Source: Omphiscola glabra
Lineage: Eukaryota > Mollusca > Gastropoda > Lymnaeidae
NCBI GenBank assembly: GCA_964017045.1
Contig: OZ024794.1
Coordinates: forward strand, 25,291,340 to 25,355,339
Direction of reading: 5' to 3'
DNA length: 64,000 nucleotides
Shown: one piece after another, positions 45,421 through 57,887 of the stretch
How the letters are laid out: each line of letters begins with the position of its first letter
Position numbering within the stretch: position 1 is the stretch's first letter
The notes under the pieces: generated by a model
Databases searched by the model: none
The model's input: the letters and a program-made list of their open reading frames with translations, nothing else
Told to the model about the DNA's origin: nothing
Position numbers and translations under genes: made by a program

Positions 45421-45684
45421 TAAACTATATACTGGCACAGTCAATTCGCAAGTAAGTACAGTACAGCTGCCCGAATTTTATTATTCTGGTCCCTTTTTTA
45501 ACCTATATTTATTATGCCTTATGTAATAACTATAGTTTTTTAAAAATCACAAGATATGTTATTGTTAATTTAATATATTGCTGTCCTGTCTTCTTGTGGG
45601 GATATTTATCATTTGCTCTTTTGCATATATTTTTTCTAACTTTAAAAAAATTACATTGGGATGAAACATTTTAATTTACCATTT

Positions 45685-46005
45685 TTGTTTACATAAATCT
45701 TACAATTACATGACATCTCTTTGTACCATGAGTTCTCATCACATTTTTGTTTACATAAATCTTACAATAACATGACATCTCTTTGTTCCATGAGTTCTCA
45801 TCACATTTTTTGTTTACATAAATCTTACAATAACATGACATCTCTTTGTACCATGAGTTCTCATCACATTTTTTTTTACATAAATCTTACAATAACATGA
45901 CATCTATTTGTACCATGAGTTCTCATCACATTTTTTTTTTACATAAATCTTACAATAACATGACATCTCTTTGTACCATGAGTTCTCATCACATTTTTGC
46001 CACAT
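45685..46005. repeat. about 60-bp tandem repeat, 5 copies
   Basis: Unit with TTTACATAAATCTTACAATA and ACCATGAGTTCTCATCACAT, plus a T tract of variable length. Confidence 0.92.
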
Positions 46006-48322
46006 TTAGACACATACACAAATCATCATAAGCATACTTTGCCATCAAAACTTAAAGACAACCTTCTGTGTGACATCATCAACTTATAAACCACTACCCT
46101 TCATTTCCTACCAAAACTGCATCCACTGGAAATACATATAAAAAGGTGTTAACTTTACATAGCAGCATCTGATGTTTTTCCCTTCTAAATCTGCTTTTAA
46201 AACTTAAACAATATTTTAAAATGAACTGTATGTTTGACATATGTATTCCCAGTCTGTTATATCATTTTTATGTACTGTCATAAGGGACAAACTGGTATTT
46301 TCACATGCATATAAACCCCCAAGTCTCGTTATCTTAAGTTTATATTATATACAGAAATTCTATATCAGAGCTTTGAAAGGTATCTCCTTTGTGTGAAATA
46401 AAACTGATCATGAATTTTTGCAGATGATAAATTTTCTAAAAGTATCTTACAACTGCAGCAATTCTATTCTTGATTTAGCTTCATGTGTCAAATATATGTT
46501 AATTAACTAATGTAAAAATGAACTGCCTGTTAACGTTTTTTTTTTTTTCAATTTAAAAAAATAATTCAATTTTTTTTAAACAATTTTATGTAATCATGAG
46601 ATAAATTGTATACAGTCCACTGGTATGGGAAACACATATGAACTAGATGGTATGCATGCGCACCCACAGCCAAATGCACAAGTGGTCATAATTGATTTCT
46701 ACTGAGGAAACAATATATATAGTGATTCTTTACTGAATTTATAAAGTTACTATAAATTGTTTTACACTTCACTGATTGAATGTTTGTATTAAAAAATATT
46801 TAGATGAGGCTTTAGAATGGGGATGAGCATTTCTATTATATTAGATTAAATCGAATGACTTATAATCATACACATGAGACAGTTTTAGCAATAAATGATG
46901 ATAATAATGTGTTCATTGATGAATTTTATCTTGTTGAACTTTAAAATTTTTTTTTAAAAATTACAGTAATTCTGTGTTGTTTTCTTACAGTTTAAAACTG
47001 TCTCTGACAGTTGTGTTATCACTTCCCCCACTTTCACCATCATCCCTAACATTGGGAAATTTATTTTATATGAACTGAAATATTTTTTTAAGACAAAGTT
47101 ATCAGAAATGTTACTTTTAAATAAGACTGCACTGTTGGGGCTTGGGACTTTAGAAAATTATAATAACTTGGCAGCTAGTCTCTATTAGGTAAATATGATT
47201 TTTTTAATTACTTTTTTATGGGGGAAAAAGAAACCTGTTTACTGATACTTCATTTAATTGAAATCATGGGTAAAAGTAAAATCAGTTAAATAGTACAAAG
47301 ACATTTTTAATTTAAGTGAGTCAAAGAGAATTAGTCCCAGAATTGGTTAGTCCAGAGACAAAGACAGATTGGGACTTTGGCAACAAGTAAGTGCACAGTT
47401 AAAATAACTACAATGAATTATTGGTGATTTACTTATGATGAAAGATTATTCTTAAATGTAGATTATACCGTCACTTCCAGTGACATTTCATAAAGCCTTA
47501 TTTTGTTTTTACTCAGGTTTCAAATGTTAAACTCCCTGCACTAAAAGCATTTCAGTTTGTGCTGCTTCTTTTGAAATTATCACAATGGACTCAACAATGG
47601 TAACTTTTTGTGTCCACATGCTGGTCTTCCATTCTCATATATAAGTATATATTATATTTATATATAGATAGATAAATGAGATAGATTGACAATGAAAGTC
47701 AGATGACTTCTGTGACTGAATATCTACAGGCTAAATAGAGAAAGGGTGAGATAAAGTTTGGCAATATCCTTTAAAACAAATTTTTTTTGGGGTAAGATTT
47801 TGCGTACAATTCGTTTCCACGACATTGGGTCACTCACACTATTTACTTAAATGTTGCTTGGTGGACTGGAGTTTGGTCTCCAGCAAAGTCTAGACATGCA
47901 AAAACAACACAAGCACTCTGGGTAGATGGGACTCATCTAAGAGAAGGCAAACTCTCAAGTCAAACTCGGAGAGCGAGTCCCGTGGGTGGTATGACACTGA
48001 CAATGAAAATGCCAACAACACCTGCGACGACGTGCAACGCATAAAGAGCGTGGCGAGACACACTGCTGGTCATCTATTGCATCCTGATCTGTTTCCATTT
48101 GTCTTCACATTTGATAAAATAGCCAAGGACATTAGAGTGAGGTGGGTCATTTGAGCAACTCTCTACCGTTCAATACAGAATATTGCCTTCGTCGAGCAAT
48201 AACTGTGAACTAACCACAAACTGCATATTGGGTGAAGCTTGCAGAAGTGTGATCCAGAAATAGCTAAAATTCAAGATAACGCTGAACAACATTCTGTATG
48301 CCTAGTATGCTCTTACCTACAA
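46006..48322. other. AT-rich intergenic sequence
   Basis: A more GC-balanced patch at about 47930-48090 has no recognisable domain. An alternating TA and TAGA tract lies at about 47640-47690. No gene is supported. Confidence 0.4.
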
Positions 48323-49867
48323 CAGTGGTTCCCAAATTTTTTTTGTCCACCACCCCTCTGGGGACATAAAGGCCTTAGCAAGCACTATAAAAAATAATAC
48401 AGTAAAAAGTCGATTTTACGAACGCTGGTCATCAAAAATGTAGTTTATCCCAACATGCCCTGTCATTTATATTTATATAATGTAAATTTAATTTATACTT
48501 ATTTGATTTTTTTTTTTAATGTGTGTAGTGATGAAGGCATTTGCGGAAGCGTTAGAATTTTTTTGTTTTGCGTAACCAAATTAAATCTTAACATGTACTG
48601 TTTTATTTACACAATTTTTTGTGTCTCATTAATCTACGAAAGCTTTATCGCAGTCCAGCACTTCCACTGAATCTTATGCTGGGTAAGAAACAACGAGATA
48701 CTTAACCCAATGCCAACATACTTGAAAAACTATTGAAATTCTCGTGTCATTTCGTTAAACTTTTGCTTCTGTTTTTGGATCAACTCGCTTCTCTGGTTCA
48801 CCAACTGTCAGAAATTTAAAACGTATTATCACACAAATTTGTGATTTAAATTAAAAGAAAATCCTAAATTCTTCCAGTTAATTTGATCTGCTTCCCCTTA
48901 GTTACGCCTCTGGAAACTGCCCACTGGCACTGCCCCCCCTCCCCCGAAAATATGAAATGCCCCCGGGGAAAAATGTCTGAAAGAAACACTGCATGTTCCA
49001 TCAGTTGCAATGGAAGGTTATTTAGCGGAATTTCTTTGAAGAATTGCTCAACAAAACGAATGAGGGACACCCTCTCCTATTTCTGTGTCTATATGTCTTG
49101 CAAAGAAACGATACGTTAAGATTAGATAAGATTCTTTTATTGATCCAAACAAATTGAAATGTTTTTTTTAATTGCATTGTACAAAGCGATTGATCTAAAC
49201 TTTCATCTGTTATAAAACGTACCGGCATACGCTTTTTGTTTTTAAAATGGGGAAAAGATTCATTGTATAAAATATTGACCCATTATGTTGCAATTAAACA
49301 CATCTACCATATTCTGGCCCCTGTCACCCTAACTCAGAAACTCAATAAATTTCTGTTACGATGAGCTCTTCAGCTGCTGTATGTTAATCTCCAGATTTAA
49401 CAATCAACAATGCAATTTTATGATCTACGCCAGAAATGGGTGTTTTGAGGAAAAGCATTGCAAAAAAATACTTTACAATTTTTTCCACAAATTTTTTAAG
49501 TTCATTTTAATACACAAATTGTTTTCATTCCACAGCGCCTTACAAAGTATACATGCATTGTTTTTATGAGCCGCTGGTATTTTTTTGTTTTGTTTTTAAG
49601 GTTAGATCAAAGACTTTATCTCTTCTGGTAATGTGTGAAACAAGTATAGAACATGCAGTCTTATATGCATGAGGCTTTCAATAAGTTTCTTATCTTTCGT
49701 TAAAATGTATGATTTTAATTCAGAATATATTCTTGATATAAATTCCTAGCGCCCCCTTTGGGAGTACCTGCGCTCCCCGCCCTCCTAAATCTCCAAAGCC
49801 TTTCAGCGCACCTCTAAGCTTTCCGAACGCATCCAGGGGGCAGTACCAACCCATTTGAGAACCACTG
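48323..49867. mobile_element. 1.5-kb hAT-type element without transposase
   Basis: The left terminus is CAGTGGTTCCCAAATTTTTT and the right terminus CCCATTTGAGAACCACTG. The flanks ACCTACAA and ACATACAA agree at 7/8, consistent with an 8-bp hAT duplication. The interior has only short frames, including 48864-49070 (-), none with transposase motifs. It abuts the Gypsy remnant on its right. Confidence 0.75.
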
Positions 49868-50330
49868 ACATACAAGATGATAGAAGAAAATGGCAACCTC
49901 CAGACGCAGCAGCTAACTAAGAATGGAGGATAGTTCACCAAAACAGAAGTTCCTACCCCTTTCCGGGTCGACACAGAGGCGTAGCTAGAGTGTTTGGAGC
50001 CCTGGGACAAGATTCGCGCCCGGGGACAAGATTCATTTTAAGTGCCCTCTTTTCCTTTTTTCAACTCTCAAACTCATTATTTTCATCAATAAAATAATAC
50101 CAAAGCATATTTTGGCGCCCCTAACTAGCTGGCGCCCGGGTACATCTGTACCCCCCTGCCCTCCCTACGCTACGCCTCTTGGTCGACATCATGCACTTAG
50201 CGCATGACTCACCACTTTCAGGTCATTTGGGAGTAAACAAGACTTATCACAAAATAACGTCGCACTTCTTTTGGCCCAAAATACAAAAAAAAGATGTGGT
50301 TGATTATTTTCAAGAGTAGGCAAACCAAAT
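49868..50330 (+). pseudogene. Gypsy-type integrase fragment split by a MITE
   Basis: Before the MITE (49974-50180) the + frame reads KTEVPTPFRVD. After it, the frame continues with IMHLAHDSPLSGHLGVNKTY and HFFWPKI. The order of His, GHLG and W matches the zinc-binding N-terminal domain of Gypsy/Ty3 integrases. Removing the MITE and one copy of its target duplication restores continuity. A stop follows soon after VVDYFQ. No RNase H, RT or catalytic core is present here. Confidence 0.7.
49974..50180. mobile_element. hAT-type MITE inserted in a Gypsy integrase
   Basis: Begins CAGAGGCGTAGCTAGAGTG and ends GCTACGCCTCTT. GGTCGACA flanks both sides (49966-49973 and 50181-50188), a perfect 8-bp target duplication. 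It is the same family as 27319-27458 and is longer because of C-rich stretches. Confidence 0.9.
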
Positions 50331-50808
50331 CATAGGATAACAGTGAATGATGATGTTAATTTTACTTTGATGTTAATCTCGAATTGTTATGATAATACGT
50401 CCTTATTATTATTATTCGTGTTCAGTAAAGGCTGACGGGTTGCGTCGCAAGCAATTAAGGCGTCTTGCTCGGCTTGAATGCGTATGTAGGATGAGTGTCG
50501 AATTCACATGCACCCATGCCGAGAAAAAAATAGTACTGCAACATCAGGCCCAATATCGTCATTATCCGGCCCCGGCCCTTCTGCCATGCGGTTTCTTTTT
50601 ATCCATCTCTATGGCATCATAATAATTGTCCACTGCTCAATACCTCCCACTCCTTGACCTCTTTACAACACCCTCGCATGTCTCCCTTAATCACAAATCA
50701 TCTATTTAAAAACATTTACATTTCTTCTGCTACTGAACCAGTTCATCTAAGTATTAGACCTTCACTCAATAATCCCCGCGCCCCAATGCCATCCCCTCTC
50801 ATGCATTC
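50331..50808. other. spacer, nothing recognised
   Basis: Follows the Gypsy remnant. The frame at 50389-50622 has no domain. Confidence 0.35.
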
Positions 50809-50816
50809 GGTAGTGG

Positions 50817-50850
50817 CCATAGACATAGAGATATATCTCTATGTCTATGG
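50817..50850. repeat. 34-bp perfect palindrome flanked by 9-bp direct repeats
   Basis: The left half is CCATAGACATAGAGATA and the right half is its exact reverse complement, with no loop. GGTAGTGGC lies at 50809-50817 and again at 50850-50858. It would extrude as a 17-bp hairpin. Confidence 0.93.
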
Positions 50851-51309
50851 GTAGTGGCTAACAGTTATTGTAAAATTTTAGTACCAGACATTACGGACTG
50901 CTATTAATTGATACTTTTTATCTCTTAGTTTAGTCTATTGGCTCGTTTCAAAACAGTCCATAATAAAGGACGATACCAATGCTTAAAAAAATAACAAATA
51001 GAACGATACACAAAGTCAGGGCTAATTACAATTAAAAAGTTTTTAATGTGTGAATTTCAATGAATTACAAACACAAGAGAATATGATTAAAATTATTAAC
51101 TTACAGTATGGCTGGTACCGGTACTGTATGTAAAAATACAATGAGTTCAAGTTGTACAATGAAAAAATCTACACACAACAAAACACTGTCTAGTATTAAA
51201 TAATGACACACTGCACGTCTCGTGATAAGGGAAAGGATCCCCCTCTCATTCAGTGGTTCAGCCTTTTATACTCTGTTCCAGACATTCACTCTCGAAATAG
51301 ATTACGTAT

Positions 51310-51920
51310 TGTAACTGCTTCTCGCATTCTCGAGATCATTCGACAATGTACGACTGAAACGGACAATACTTAAGCTTTGTTGTAAACAATGTGACAGTTT
51401 CGCTAGACACATCCCAAACGTGGCCTTGAATGTGTTGACTAAAAGAGGTCATGCACGTGGAAAGCGAGGAAGGCGTGTCTCGACTGAAAACACTTCACCT
51501 ACATAACACAGAGATGTAGAAACAGATTAGCCTGTGTAGGAATCTCTAGAAACGCCACGGCCGATTCGGGGACTCATAGTAGGGGACCGTTAGACGTTAC
51601 TGGGAGAGAACTCAGCTGGACAGGAGTCGGGGACGGTCGAGGTAGAACTCAGCCGGACAGGAAGGAGGACAGTCGGGAGACCACAGTAAAGACAGACGAG
51701 CCGTGACAATCAGAGCAGAGTGCGAGACGAGTGAGAGTGAACTGAAGTAGCAGATGAATAAAAGACCGAAAGGCTGTACCCATCGTCGTGTTGTCTGTTA
51801 CTTGATCGTTGAGTTACGAGTGACAGTTGAAGCAAGTGTTGCCACCCAAACAACGAAAGAGAAAACGAAAGTGGAACATAGAAGAGGCAAGTTTCTCTAC
51901 AGTGGTGGCAGCGGTGGGGT
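51310..51920 (+). mobile_element. probable Gypsy-type LTR end with primer binding site
   Basis: AATAAA lies at about 51755, followed by a U5-like segment ending CTCTACA, then GTGGTGGCAGCGGTGGGG at 51902-51919. The last resembles a retrotransposon tRNA primer binding site. The left edge is not defined, and TGTAACTGC at about 51313 is only one candidate. No gag follows on the right. A minus-strand TATAAAAGGC box at about 51267-51276 suggests an alternative or a second LTR. A link to the integrase remnant 1.2 kb upstream is plausible but unproven. Confidence 0.35.
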
Positions 51921-52124
51921 GGTAACGTTGGAACGTCACCGAAGAAGACGCGGTTTTCATAATTTGTTTTTATATAAATCAAACATTCCAACATTTCCTT
52001 CTCACAGCTTGGACGCCATCCTTCATTTATTCAACTTTCTCATTGGCGTAATAATAAAAAAAATAGTAATATTCGTTAATTTTCTAGCAGTAGATTTATC
52101 AACTACACAGACAAAGTAAGAGAG

Positions 52125-52520
52125 ATTGACAGACATAGACTGAAAGACAGACATACACATAGAGACAGAGACAGGCATACGCACTGAGATGGAGAGGCAG
52201 ACATAGACACTGAGATAGAGAGACATACATTCACACTGAGATATAGATAGACATACACAATGAATTAGAGAGACATGGAGAGAGACAGAAATAGACACTG
52301 AGATAGAGAGACATACATTCACACTGAGATATAGACCGACATACACAATGAATTAGAGAGACATGGAGAGAGACATGCACACTGACATAGAGAGACAGAC
52401 ACACACACCGGGAGATAGAGAGACAGACATATACTCTGAGATATAGACAAACACACTGGTATAAAAAGACAGACATCCACACGGAGATAGAGAGACGTGG
52501 GTAGAGACATACACACATGT
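52125..52520. repeat. degenerate GAGATAGAGAGACATACA repeat
   Basis: About 18 imperfect units of 20-24 bp with GAGATAGAGAGACA and ACATACACACTGA. Minus-strand frames rich in SVCLSIS are array artefacts. Confidence 0.9.
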
Positions 52521-52584
52521 AACTGAATATAACAAAGCAACAATGATATATTTTTTAAAAGCATTCGTGATCATGTGATTTTAT

Positions 52585-53335
52585 TGTCAAGTGGCTTCCG
52601 TCTGTGGTGGCTTGCCAGTTAGTAGGAGGCGCCGGCCACCGGACCCCCTCGGCGTCACCCGGGGAACAAAATCACCATTGCGTGTCCTGCGTGGGAAGAC
52701 AAGGGACATGCATGGTACCACCCGAAATTAAAAAAGCATCTACAAGGCTGCCAACTGTGATGTTTTACAGTTGGAAGTAAAGGCATAGACAGGGTAGGGA
52801 TCATGATTACAAGTTGCCGTTAAAGGATATGAGGCGAGAGGCTAAGGTGGACGTCTCCGGCCGATGATTCTAGATACGCAGCCCTGAAAAAAGCTGCTCC
52901 TAAGCAACCGTTTCTTCACAGCTACAACGCAAACTAGTTGCGGGTTGGAAACCCACTGTAGATCCCCTCTTATAAGGCGTCCGATGCTTTCCCGGGATGG
53001 GTGGGGTAAAATATGAGGACATAAATTAAAATTTACCATTCCCACTCCTAGGAAAGTCGATCGTGTGCACTGTGTGTATGCTTAGCATGTAGGACCAACC
53101 GGGTGTCATTGGGTTTGGGCGGCCTCCAGCAGAAACCCCGATCGAGCGGGCTCGGGTGGGGGCCGTCCTGGCGAGGGACATTCCAATGTGCCGCTTCGTG
53201 GCCCGATGCTCGGGCTTAGGGGGTGCTTTGGGGAGGGCATAAGGAGCAGTAGCTCGACGGCCCGCTGATGCCATTTCCTAATGTGATTATATTGTAACGT
53301 GGTTGGGAATAAAGATATTCATGACTTTTGGTAAA
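52585..53335. other. GC-rich block, possible unclassified retroelement
   Basis: Composition rises well above the surroundings, with GGAGGCGCCGGCCACCGGAC at about 52625 and CGATCGAGCGGGCTCGGGTG at about 53140. It ends near GGGAATAAAGATATTC, a possible polyadenylation context. The minus frames 52842-53045 and 53026-53274 have no domain I recognise. It may be the terminal part of a non-LTR element. Confidence 0.35.
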
Positions 53336-54193
53336 CTTTTAAGGACCTGTAAGTCTTTAAAAGTTGCCAGTGATTTGCACAGTTTCTCATTGTACGGGTT
53401 TAAAGTCTCTCCTATTTTACAACTTTTATTTCTTTTTAATTTTTTTTTTTTTTTTTTTTTTTTTTACTTCTAAGGGTCGGTTCACGCGATCAAATTTTCC
53501 TTCAAGCATTTGATGCAATTCGTGTATGAAGCCTTGTCAAAACACTATTTGATCAAATCCCCCCTCCACCCCCCCCCCCCCAAAAAAAAAAACACGCACA
53601 AAATAGTGCGTTCATTATACTGTAAGTCATACAACAATTTGACGCGAAATTTGATTGTGTGAACTGACGCTTAGATTAATTATTATTGTAGAATAGAGCA
53701 AAACGAAATTAAATTCAACCATGCATTTTGAATTTATCCAAAACATTTCTGGGGAACACCGTAAAACTTATTTTTTTAAAAACTGGAGAAACGGTCTTCC
53801 CGATGCATTTTGAAAGCAATTTAAATTGCCAAAAAAAAGTTCAATATTCACTAACAATATTGGCAGCATGAGGACGCTAAAAGCATGAGGTATGAGGCCA
53901 CCTAGAGGCGTGAGGCCACCTAGAGGCGTGAGGCCCTGGGAAAGTGCCCAGTGTACCCATGCCTTAACTTAAGGCTTAAGATGGCAGTGCTGCAATCCAT
54001 TCCATGCAGAGTTGACCAAGGTCCATGGGGAAGGGGGGTGAGTTTGGCTTCCACCACTTAAAAAGGGTGTGGGGGTAGACGCACTGTAAAGTGATAAGGT
54101 GAAAAATGTTGATTTTGATGAAATGGTTTACATGGTTGCATCTTTGAAGACACGGAAAATAACGTTTTAACCGTAAAGTTTAATGTTTCAATT
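53336..54193. other. intergenic, low-complexity
   Basis: Poly-T run at about 53440-53465 and C then A runs at 53570-53591. No gene. Confidence 0.4.
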
Positions 54194-55310
54194 AAAAAAT
54201 TGTTTATTTAAATTCATTTGTAATAGGCCTATATAATTTACTAACAAAACTATAGGGGCTGTCCATTAATTATGTCAACAAAATAGGGGGGAGGGGGGGG
54301 GGTCTCAAAATTTTTGACAATTGTTGACAAGGGAGAGGGGGGGAGGTCAAGAAAAGTTGACGTCAACAATGTTACTTTTTTTAATAAATTTAATTTCATA
54401 AGTTAAAAGTTTATTAAACTTTTTTTTCTAAACATTTTACTTTTATTCACTTTATTTTTGCTGTAGTTGTAAACTAGTCTACTTAAAATATTGTTTTTTT
54501 TTCATTTTATTTTTATTTTGGGGAGGGGGGTAATCAAATTTTGACGTAAATTTATAGGGGGGTCTCTGGAAGTTTGACAAGTTGTTGACAAGGTGGAAGG
54601 GGGGGGGGAGGTAAAAATCGCCAAAAATTTGTTGACATAATAATGGACAGTCCCTTACGCGTTACTGTATAAGTTAATAATTACTCAGTGCAGGTCAAGG
54701 AAAGTGGAAAAAAAGGAGAAAAAAAAAGAGAGGGGGGGGGGGGGTGTTCAGGGTTGTGACATCATGAGTTTACCGACCGGGTGACTGGTGACACCAACCA
54801 GAGATGCCTCTGTTCAAACTCATTACATTGTCTGTCATTGCGCTGTCATCATCTTTTAATCTATAAATACAAATATGTCATATAAAATGAACAGAATTTA
54901 AGAATTGCCGATACTTACATTTTGTTACTCTTTAAGGGCGTGGAGTTCATCCATAATGAAATAAAAATTGTTTATTTAAATTCATTTGTAATAGGCCTAT
55001 ATAATTTACTCACAAAACTATACGCGTTACTGTATAAGTTAATAATTACTCGGTGCAGGTCAAGGAAAGTGGAAAAAAGGGAAAAAAGGAAAAAAAAATA
55101 GGGGGGGGGGTGTTCAGGGTTGTGACATCATGAGTTTACCGACCGGGTGACTGGTGACACCAACCAGAGATGCCTCTGTTCAAACTCATTACATTGTCTG
55201 TCATCATCTTTTAATCTATAAATACAAATATGTCATATAAAATGAAAAGAATTTCAGAATTGCCGATACTTACATTTTGTTACTCTTTAAGGGCGTGGAG
55301 TTCATCCATA
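54194..55310. repeat. tandem duplication; left copy carries a MITE, right copy is the empty site
   Basis: Copy 1 is about 54194-54955 and copy 2 about 54962-55310. Both share TTTATTTAAATTCATTTGTA, the GTGACATCATGAGTTTACCG block and the end GGCGTGGAGTTCATCCATA. Copy 1 contains an extra segment of about 400 bp that is missing from copy 2. Otherwise they differ by a few substitutions and by G or A run lengths. Confidence 0.9.
54255..54655. mobile_element. MITE with GGGGCTGTCCATTA termini, TA target
   Basis: Begins GGGGCTGTCCATTAATTATG and ends CATAATAATGGACAGTCCCT. TA lies on each side (54253-54254 and 54656-54657). The right-hand duplicate reads ACTATACGCG at 55016-55025 without the insertion, which confirms the boundaries and single TA target. 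TA targets fit Tc1/mariner-like elements, but the superfamily is not proven. Confidence 0.85.
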
Positions 55311-55964
55311 TTAATGACGTCATGCATAATCCCTCTGGAAAATTGTGGTAACGTCATGGCCATTCGGATGCGTTCCACGACAAAATTAAATAAAGCCCTG
55401 GACATGATAATCATAAATGTTGATATAAAGAGGTCAGTCACTGAGTTTTTTTAATTTGCAATATAAAACCAAGTTTTTCTAAGTGTTAACAAATATTAAT
55501 GATAATTTAATTAAATAAATTTTAAACACAGTCATTTAGGCTGCCCATATAGATATATTCAAACAAAAATATGTGAGAACCTCTCATTGAAGCATTCTGT
55601 CCGATACTGCATTTATGATGTCATAAAGATGGAGGAATAAGTTTATTTTGGATTCTGCCAAGAACAGATCCAATAATTATGCTTAAACAGATCAGATCTA
55701 AAAGCCTTATTCAAATCATGGAAAGTTAATTTATGAAGATTTAAATTAATACATTCGTTTAGGAAATTGTCACCCAATCTTAATCACACAAAAAAGAAAG
55801 GTAGGCCTATGCTAACTTAAAGTTTAAGTGTAAGTTAAGTAAGTAAAAAGATAAAGAAAGACACTAAAACTAAATAAAGAAGGCAGAGTCGCAAAGGAAG
55901 GGTTACGTCTACGACCTACGGCTATGCTAAATAAATATTATTTACACTTATTTAATTACAGGGC
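55311..55964. other. intergenic, nothing recognised
   Basis: AT-rich sequence. The frame ending at 55454 has no domain. Confidence 0.4.
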
Positions 55965-57887
55965 CAAGGGTCGGCAACCTTTATTGAGTGAAGAGCCATT
56001 ATAAATTAGAAAATAGTTAAGGAGCCACTTACAGTTGCAGGGATGAATCTGGGAAGGATGTTTGTGCCCCTATTGTCAATTGTGCACTTAAATTTAATTA
56101 AAATTAATTAAAACCTTGAGTTGTGGAATACTATTTTACTTTTGACTTTGATTAGGCCTACAATCCTACAACATTGTAAACTTGTGAATGTATTCATTGA
56201 CATTTGATTAAATGATTTAAATTGTTTTAAAAATAAATTTAAACCAAATTCAAATACACCTAGGTCAGGTCCACAAGCCACAAGTTTTTTGAGAAAGGAG
56301 ACTGGAGACATTTTAATAATAATAATATTATATCTACATAAGGGGCCCCATAAACGACATCACATTCACATGGTTGTGTGGGTGTCATGGCATAGTGACA
56401 ATTTGCTATTAAAGTGCCTAATTTACCTTGTGTTACAAATTTGTGGATGAAGTGGGGGGGGGGGTCTACCTCTGATGGTGGGGTAGAAAAACAAACAACT
56501 ATCCGTGACCTAGGGTGATGGTCAATCAAAGCAAAGGACGGTATTTTCTTTTGATGACATGGGCATTGGGGTGACATGAAATAACTAGCTGAATGTAGGC
56601 CAATGTGGCAGCTGGAAAAATATAAAAATATTACACATCAAAAACAGTATGCTTTACTTTAGCACTCCTGGCCCTGGTCACACAAAATGGGTAATAAGGG
56701 GAGAGACTGCAACCAGGTTAGCAAAATAGGAAGGAGTAAAACAAAGTAAGGTCAAACCTGACAAAAGGAATGCAACAAAACAATGAGTTTGACGGCAGGA
56801 AGCCTACACACAAAAAGCAGATAAAATGTTTCAAGAGTTTGTTTTTAAAATCAAAAATACAACTTCTAGAATTTAGGACCCATGAAAATCAGCTATTTAA
56901 CCTATTTGCTACTAACCACTAACACTAAAACTCCCCCTGTAAAACTAAGCCAAGTTTAAAGGGAGATCACGCTAAAATACATGCACCCAATTTTACAAAA
57001 ATATTTTGAAACAACTAAACATCAACCAATTTTAACAAATCAAGCATTAAAAAATACGAAAATTAAATGAACTTTTCAAAAAATGTATTTCTTTAAAATT
57101 TACATAACTTAAAAAATATATTTGCTGTAAATCATGAAATAAAAAAGTTCTTCAAATGTCCACTGAATTTTGGGAGCGTTGACCCCATAGTTTGTCATTA
57201 ACTGTGATTTTAGAGTCTCATGGAATTTAGAAAAGCAGGAGCCATTGTGTACATGAACATGACACAAATAACAGCCAGTTGTTTTTTCCCTGGTTCTACC
57301 ACTGCCCATCTTGTTACCATCAGTCGAGCACTGGCAGCATTTACATTTTATTCCAGGCATTGGACTCCACAAATGTTGACTGCTGTAATGGCTGGATCTG
57401 CCAGAATTACTCAGTGGGTCAGGCTGCCTGTAGTTGGTAGCCTCAGTCAAAAGCTGGTCTAACACAGCCTTTTGAAACATAATATGGTTTTTGGCTGGAG
57501 AGTCTGAGGCATCAGTTTGTTTAGCATTATTCATTAGGAGAAAACTATTGATCATAAAAAGATCTATGAGGTACCAGAGCACATACCTCCACCACTTGGT
57601 ACTTGCTTGGCCCACAGGATAATAAGCATGATGCTGGTCTGATAAGTCCACCCCAAATATACTGCACTTTGGTTTGGCTCGGGAGCATTTGGTGTCTTTG
57701 ATTCCCCCCCCCCCCCCCCTAAAAATGCCAAAATATCTTGATGTTAGTGGTCTGAAACCTGCAGTGCTTTGAAGGAATAGATGCAAGCCTTATTTTTAAT
57801 TAACATGCAGCTACCAAAATATTTTCTTAGTAGATATAAAAATGATATATAAAAATGTCTCCTCACAAGAAAGGTTGCCGACCCCTG
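55965..57887. mobile_element. 1.9-kb hAT-like element containing a piggyBac remnant
   Basis: The left end is CAAGGGTCGGCAACCTTT and the right end AAAGGTTGCCGACCCCTG, inverted copies with one mismatch. The interior string GTGAAGAGCCATT near the left end matches the style of the 189-bp MITE at 20122. No exact 8-bp flanking duplication. A piggyBac transposase fragment sits inside it. Confidence 0.7.
56901..57786 (-). pseudogene. piggyBac transposase C-terminal remnant
   Basis: The minus frame 57786-57109 includes GVDLSDQHHAYY and STKWWRYVLWYLIDLFMINS, which is the conserved DDE_Tnp_1_7/PGBD region containing the last catalytic acidic area. It then has a cysteine-rich tail, CKCCQC and GCYLCHVHVHNG, as in PGBD proteins. 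The N-terminal half and upstream terminus are absent. A run of 15 C at 57705-57719 interrupts it. Its downstream end starts CCTATTTGCTACTAACC immediately after TTAA at 56897-56900, the piggyBac target. A second copy of this end is at 63491. Confidence 0.85.

Noticed and set aside
52023..52574. Four overlapping serine- and cysteine-rich minus frames
   Set aside because: The degenerate GAGATAGAGAGACA array is open in several registers at once.
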